64,000 nucleotides of DNA, taken from positions 18,605,134-18,669,133 of the forward strand of contig CM033401.1 in NCBI GenBank assembly GCA_019426215.1. Reading direction: 5' to 3'. Each line of letters opens with the position of its first letter. Position 1 is the stretch's first letter. Below, piece after piece: positions 58,858 to 64,000 of this stretch. Made by a program: the position numbers and the translations under genes. Origin of the DNA: Buddleja alternifolia. Lineage: Eukaryota; Streptophyta; Magnoliopsida; Lamiales; Scrophulariaceae. The notes under the pieces were generated by a model. That model saw only the letters and a list, made by a program, of their open reading frames with translations, was not told where the DNA came from and ran no database searches.

Positions 58858-59215
58858 GTATAGATTCTCGCCACTTTGCAAAGTCGATGTCCATCATTGC
58901 TTGATCATAAGTAGAAGGGTCATCCCCATGAACTCCCACTGCTATAGTGTGGACAGCCGGTTCCTCTTGTAGCAGGTACCCATAGTACCTATCAAGTTGA
59001 TGTGGTACTCTACCCCAACCTAGGTTAGGGGGTCGTTAGACCGTAGCCAGATCTTAGCAATGTTAGTTGTGTTTCATTAGGTTCAGTGTGTGTTTCTTGA
59101 AGAGTCGTCTCCCTAGGTGTTTCATTTTATTCATTGAGAACAATATTTCTATCTACACTACCTTCTTGAATAAATTCATCTTCAAGAAAGTACGCTTGCA
59201 GTGAAATAATGACCC
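58858..59215 (-). pseudogene. Copia-3 RT N-terminus and integrase-RT linker
   Basis: On the minus strand it matches copia-1 34405-34700: the acidic ETQLTL-type linker, YYGYLLQEE, and SYDQAMMDIDFAKW. No long frame survives. The centre of RT is missing between here and 52388. Confidence 0.75.
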
Positions 59216-59252
59216 TTTGATCATCTTGCATGTAGAATAGGTGCAGCGTCCA

Positions 59253-59455
59253 CCAATGATTGGTCATTTTCCTTTATAATAATTTCAATTTGATCCTCAA
59301 AGTTTTGGAGATTCTTTTATTTGGCCCAAATTAAGAAAGCCTCTACCAAAATTTTAATGCCAAATAAAGGAAACTCCAAAACAATAACTAATAACCAAAT
59401 AAAGGAAACTCAAGGAAACTCCAAATTCTTTTACAAGATCGAGTAGGATGTTACA
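59253..59455 (-). repeat. 3' LTR of the small LTR element
   Basis: TGCAGCGTCCACCAATGATTGG...GATGTTACA, 203 bp. An AAATAAAGGAAACTC phrase is present twice (about 59362 and 59396), an internal duplication absent from the other LTR. Confidence 0.78.
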
Positions 59456-59486
59456 ATCCCCCCTCGTTAAGAGAATTTGGTCCCCA
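59456..59486 (-). other. Polypurine tract and conserved flank of the small LTR element
   Basis: On the minus strand a purine run (CTTAACGAGGGGGGAT) abuts the LTR. The adjacent plus-strand AGAATTTGGTCCCCA (59472-59486) is identical to 13071-13085 beside the Tekay polypurine tract. Confidence 0.75.
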
Positions 59487-61209
59487 TATTCAAACAATAA
59501 CCAATCATTGCGATCGCATGCTCTTTGTCTCTTCGTTTCTTTCCCATGTTGCATCTACCTTGTTGTAATTCTTCTAAGAGCTATAACTAGCCGTTGTTCC
59601 GTGGTCTTCACTATTATGAACGTCGAACTAAGCCCAATCCTAATTTGTAGATAGAGGAAATGATGTGAGTTCCAACAAGCATAGGTTTCTTGGGGTCAAG
59701 ACGGTAAGTGTAGGGCACAAAAAAATTTAGAGATCAATAAGATGGCTAATTACGACATAAGTCCTCAAGATTTTGAAGTTACGAGATATAAGTAATTCTT
59801 AGAATAAAAAAAATTAGCTTGAAAATCACTTTTGACTATCGGCAATGTTCAGATGAAGATAATCAAGATCATGATAGGAATCATATTGAATCGCTCAAGT
59901 TTAGGGCAAAAATTCAAGGATTTCAAGATAATTAAACGGGATGATGAAGCGGGTTCAAAGAAGCTGTGATGGATTACGATTGAATCCTTATGAAGAGTAA
60001 ATATAAGGTGTTGAAGGATTTCAAATATAGTCAACTTCAATTAAGCTTTATTCAAGCGAAAGAGGCCTCAGGTGCATAGAAGTTTCATAATAATATCAAG
60101 TTTCAAATGGTTCATGAACACAAGCCATCGATGACCTGGGAGAAGATCGATAAGAATAATCGGAAATGATTTATATTGTGAAAAGGAAAAGAAGAATCTC
60201 ACAACAATGACTTAGTTAGTAGTAAAAATTAGTAATCAGGAGACATTACAAAGTTGTGAGAGAAATTAGGATTCCAAAAAAAGTAGACAAGATAGGGTTT
60301 TCAACTCAAGATCATTGATACATAGATTCCAATTGGAGCAATGCACAAAAGGCTTAGGAGAATGTTCAAACTCAAATAGAAGAGTCCTCAAATATTGACA
60401 ATTAAATTCAATCTCCAAAATAAAGATCATTATCAAGTATAGAGTTTGAGAGGTGAACAAGAGACAAAAAAAAATATCATCGAATAGGAGTTTCGAGAAT
60501 AACGATAATGTAAAACTTGGAATTGGATAGGATTCTTGATGATGAGTAGGACAAGGTTTTTAGTTAAATGAAGATTAATTTAGAAATCAAAATGCTTCAA
60601 ATGTCGATAATAACAAGAAGGAATGAATCCTCATAAATGGCACAATGAAATTAGAGCCCAGAAGATTATTGAGAAATTGTTACAGGCAATTCCTACAAGT
60701 AAATGTCTTATGAATGACACTATCAATAACGAAGAACATAAATTGGTTCCAGTAATATAGAACTTACTCAACTCGACTTGTAGTTACCACTAACCTAAAC
60801 AATCATTCGAAATTTCCCTCACCCCAAAGGAATGAAAACGTATTCCCAATTCTCAAATTAGGTTTGATCCTAAATGAATACTATAATTGTAGTGAATCTC
60901 ATGTTGGCTGGAATTTAAATACTGACTTGCGAATACTATTGTTCAAGATATGAGATTTTTCCAAGCGCACAACTTGATGATGCTAAAAAAATATTAGGTA
61001 CCAATGATCGCTTCACATCATCCTCCGTATAAATCTTTGAGAAGACTTTCTTAGCTTCGATACCCCTTATTTCACCCTCCTATTTGTATATCGAATCTTA
61101 TACTCCAACCTTGTATATCATCAAAACTTCATCTTTTAAGTTCAATCGATCACAACTCCATACCATAGTCCGAAGATCTTACCCTAGTATAGCTCAGGTA
61201 CTAACCCAA
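59487..61209. other. Non-coding interior of the small LTR element
   Basis: AT-rich, rich in AAGATT/TCAAG phrases, with no frame beyond about 70 codons and no recognisable gag or pol. No host gene fragment could be identified. Confidence 0.6.
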
Positions 61210-61221
61210 GCTCTAATACCA
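61210..61221 (-). other. Primer-binding site of the small LTR element
   Basis: On the minus strand TGGTATTAGAGC, one base away from the initiator-Met site TGGTATCAGAGC, five bases from the LTR start at 61227. Confidence 0.75.
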
Positions 61222-61226
61222 CCAAC

Positions 61227-61371
61227 TGTGGCGCCCACCAAAGATTGGTCTTTTTCCTTTAAAATAATTTCACTTTGATCCTCCAAGTTTTGGAGATTCT
61301 TTTATTTGCTCCAAATCAAGAAAGCCTCTACCAAAAGTTTAATGTCAAAGAATATTTACAAGATCGCGTAG
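61227..61371 (-). repeat. 5' LTR of the small LTR element, end not matched
   Basis: TGTGGCGCCCACCAAAGATTGG...AGATCGCGTAG matches the other LTR with gaps and lacks the final GATGTTACA. The following 61372-61463 is AT-rich and unassigned. Confidence 0.72.
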
Positions 61372-61463
61372 ACCAATTCTATATCACCTAATTCACTTTA
61401 GTTTGGAAAGACAATAGAATCGAATAAATCACAAAATCTAATTAACGAATTTTATTTCTTACC

Positions 61464-62204
61464 TTAGCTTATAGAATTAGGAGACGAAAATATAGGATGT
61501 AAAAATAGGTATCCCATAGAATCCTCTGGAAAACTGATGAAATGACCTTTAAGGGACCTAGCTTCCAATTTCTTCGTCTTTGTCTTATTGATGTAGGCGG
61601 GGCATCCCCAATCCCTAATGAATTTGAGGTTTGGTTTCCTATTTCTCCATATCTCATACTGGGTCTTAGGAACGGATTTGGAAGGACATCTATTCAAGAT
61701 ACAAACAGCCGTAAGGAGTGTATGTCCCCACAAAAAGATGGGTAAATCAGTGTAGCTGAGCATAGATCGAACCATATCCAAAAGCATTCGATTTCTACGC
61801 TCTGCTACCCCATTTAGTTATGGAGTTATTGGTGGTGTGAGTTGCAATACTATCCCATGTTCCTTTTGAAACTGATCAAACTCGTCACTCATATATTCAC
61901 CTCCACAATCTGATCGCAATGTTTTTATATGATGACCAGTTTCTTTTTCCACCAAAGCCTTAAATTCTTTGAATTTATCAAATGATTCAGACTTGTGTTT
62001 CATTAGATACACAAGACCATACCTTGAATGGTCATCAATGAAAGTAATGAAATATTGAAAACCTCCACGAGCCATTTCTCCAAATGGTCTGCAAACGTCG
62101 GTGTGCACAAGTCCTAATACTTCACTGGCCCTTTTAAAAGTCCCAGTGAAAGGGGATCTAGCCATTTTGCCTTTGAGGCAGGATTCACAAGTTGGATAGG
62201 GATC
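61464..62204 (-). pseudogene. Copia-3 integrase core and C-terminal part
   Basis: Right to left: MARSPFTGTFKRASEVLGLV, HTDVCRPFGEM, ITFIDDHSRYGLVYLM, TLRSDCGGEYMSDEF, then a TAA at 61818-61820 where the family has Gln, then [40 protein letters not shown] and [17 protein letters not shown]. The usual RSDRGGEY is RSDCGGEY. It ends in [19 protein letters not shown] near 61490. Confidence 0.87.
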
Positions 62205-62792
62205 CTATCCCAATAGGTCAATTAACCCATCTTTCTCTAACTTGTGTATCTTTTGCTCGCCAGCATGGCCTAGTCTAAGACGGCAGTTTAAGTTTAGGTT
62301 AGTACTTTGCCTACCACGCTTCTTTGAGGTAACATTTACAACACATTCATTTTGCATGTTTAAATAATAGAGGCCATTGACTAAAGTAGCAGTGCCAACA
62401 ATATTACCATTAAATAAAATGCTGCAAGTATTGTCAATGAAGTTAAAAACATAATTATTCCTAACCAACATAGGAATTGAAATAATGTTCTTAAGCCCGT
62501 TGAGCAAAACTATAACATCCTCTAAATTTAAAACATGTCCAGATGGTAAACATAAAGAAGTTGATCCAATGTGAGAACCCGCGACACTCTGCCCACTGCC
62601 AACACTAATCAGCACCTCTCCATGCTCCAGCTTCCTACTTCGCTGTTGATCCTAATTCATTACACAAACGTGAGCACTAGCTCCAGAATCAAGTATCCAC
62701 GATGTGGAAAATATAGTCATAGAATAATTGGTTTCTAAAACAAAAAATTCCATACTTGCTACACCTTTGCTAAAGTTTGGACATTCCCTCCT
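62205..62792 (-). pseudogene. Copia-3 protease and pre-integrase region
   Basis: The protease WILDSGASAHVC lies near 62690 with a stop next to it near 62652. The pre-integrase frame (62615-62205) has LCLPSGHVLNLEDVIVL, GLKNIISIPMLVRNNYVFN, RLRLGHAGEQKIHKLEKDGL; the zinc-region His are present here, unlike in copia-1. Confidence 0.83.
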
Positions 62793-63689
62793 TTAGAGGC
62801 CTAGCTCACCGCAGTGAAGGCACCTATCCATTTCTTTAGACCCTTTGCTCTTCATCAGTTTTAGAGCTTTTCCCTTTCCTTTGTCTATCTTACCTTGCGG
62901 ATCCGGAGTGCTAGTAGCTTTCTTAGACTTCTTCTTCTTGTTTTTAGGCTTAGAAGTGATGACTAAGGCAGCTTCTTTTCCCTTAGGCTTCATTTGAGAT
63001 TAAGCAGTATTTAGCTTGTTCATCATCCCAACTAAATTGTATTCTATCTCATTGTAGTTGAAGTTCACCACAAATTGGGAAAAGGAGTCTATATGTGACT
63101 GCAAGATGAGGTCAGTTTGTAGTTGTGCGTCCATGTTGAAGTTGAGGGCTTTTAACCTCTCAATTTTTTAAATCAATTTTAGGACATGACCCCCAACCTT
63201 TTCACCTTCTTTCATATTGGCTCCAAAGAACTCTTTCGATATCTCATATCGAGCACTGCGACTGTGCTTACCATAAAGCTCCACCAAGTGTGCCATAATA
63301 GCCCTCATCGAGACCATTTTGTCTTGAGACCTCTGCAGCTCATTTGTCATTGAGCCCAGCATGTACCCATGAACTCGAACGTCGTCTTTGACCCATTTCT
63401 CATGGTCGCGACTTCCTCCTCACTAGCATGCATCCTTGCGGGCGGGACTAGGATATCAGCATCCAATACATACCCCAGCAGGCCGGAATCCCTATCATCT
63501 CGCACGGATCCATTCCCAAAGCCCCCTAGAGGAGAATTGGAGCTGGTAGGGAGACCCTCGCCCAAAGGCCTCTAATTGTGGTGCTAGAATGCTATTAAGG
63601 ACTATCCTCAAGTTTCGGAGCCAGTCCGCACAGTTTAGACCAGTCAAAGTGTTCTTTTCAAGTAGTACAGACAATGGGTTGATAGTCAT
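62793..63689 (-). pseudogene. Copia-3 gag
   Basis: The ATG at 63687-63689 gives MTINPLSVLLEKNTLTGL; here the Trp lost in copia-1 is present (DWLRNLRIVLNS). About 110 GC-richer bases (roughly 63480-63590) are inserted relative to copia-1, after which the frame changes. ISKEFFGANMKEGEKVGGHV, a stop near 63167, and a Lys-rich linker with CLHCGELGL follow; the knuckle is broken by a stop (CX2CX4 then lost). Confidence 0.83.
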
Positions 63690-64000
63690 AGTGAGAGAGA
63701 TAATAACAACTGCAAAAAAGTAAAAAGACATATTAGATTCTAATGTAATTGTTGTTCCAGGTTTGAATTAAGGACTTTCAAAATAAACTTGGCTCCCACT
63801 ACATTTTTCGAAAATCCACACTCCCGCTGTGGAATCCGGAAGTCATCGTTGGAAGGCTTCATAGTGGTGATTGATTTCTCTTACTAGATCAATAGGTTTC
63901 AACCTTTGGCTGGTGTGTGACCTAATTGATTTATTAAAGTGACGTCCAACATCAACCCATGAAATGGATGATTCAATCCATTATTCATCAAATCTCAACC
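63690..64000 (-). other. Copia-3 leader, continues past the window
   Basis: Matches the copia-1 leader near 32020-32340 in reverse, including the AACCTTTGGCTGGTG block. No gene; the 5' LTR lies outside the window. Confidence 0.8.

Larger units (their letters stand above)
59253..61371 (-). mobile_element. Small non-coding LTR element (TRIM/LARD-like), minus strand
   Basis: LTRs of about 203 bp (59253-59455) and 145 bp (61227-61371) flank 1.77 kb with no coding frame. A PBS-like GCTCTAATACCA (61210-61221) and a polypurine tract (59456-59475) are at the expected inner ends. Inserted in the copia-3 integrase-RT linker. The element ends resemble those of the Tekay element. Confidence 0.75.
49996..64000 (-). 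mobile_element. Copia-3: Ty1/copia element (minus), same family as copia-1, host for two insertions
   Basis: 3' LTR 49996-51639; RNase H and RT C-terminus 51661-52388; [Athila-like element 52389-58857]; RT N-terminus 58858-59215; [small LTR element ~59253-61371]; integrase, protease and gag 61464-63689; leader to the window end. Its 5' LTR lies beyond 64000. It resembles copia-1 throughout but has independent stops, and the RT centre is missing. Confidence 0.88.

Overview
This window is gene-poor plant (flowering-plant type) repetitive DNA. Almost all of it is transposable elements, mostly LTR retrotransposons nested inside one another. Plant origin follows from the element types: a CACTA transposon with a TNP2 transposase, a chromodomain-bearing Tekay/Del-type Ty3/gypsy element, Athila-like and Tat-like gypsy gag-protease elements, and several Ty1/copia elements primed by initiator tRNA-Met. 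I found no convincing host gene, rRNA, tRNA or CRISPR. The species cannot be named from what is here.

Layout. 1-3304: one end of a CACTA element (minus strand) with a TNP2 transposase broken by in-frame stops, a subterminal hairpin array and a CACTAGTACAG terminus. 3305-5000: AT-rich unassigned DNA with a diverged direct repeat and a (GA)n tract. About 5000-9912: a Tat-like gypsy element (plus) with LTR end, tRNA-Arg-type primer site, gag and protease but no polymerase. 9913-10298 plus 28071-28544: an old copia-type LTR split by the next element. 10299-28065: a young Tekay chromovirus array (minus), LTR-internal-LTR-internal-truncated LTR, with the 5-bp target duplication CTTTA at its outer ends. 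28695-46652: a degenerate copia element (copia-2, plus) whose 5' LTR was split by copia-1 (29000-37888, plus, target duplication GTCGA). 46653-49870: leader and 5' LTR of another copia-like element (minus) with unusual hairpin arrays and no coding sequence. 49871-49995: an inverted LTR scrap. 49996-64000: copia-3 (minus), a relative of copia-1, interrupted by an Athila-like gag-protease element (52397-58856) and a small non-coding LTR element (59253-61371).

How it fits together. Empty-site relatives inside the window confirm two nestings: the intact LTR at 50716 reads across the Tekay insertion point, and 46155 reads across the copia-1 insertion point. Only the Tekay copies look young, with long open frames and LTRs that differ by well under 1% by eye. 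All others carry stops, frameshifts, deletions or duplications. The most unusual items are a coiled-coil ORF between the primer site and gag of the Tekay element, an array of ACGTTCGAACGT palindromes at about 22-bp spacing in the LTR and the gag/protease junction of the Athila-like element, GC-rich hairpin islets at a similar place in the leaders of the copia elements, and a 2.1-kb non-coding element whose primer and polypurine ends resemble those of the Tekay element. The ORFs starting at non-ATG codons were re-examined, and starts are stated where they could be decided.
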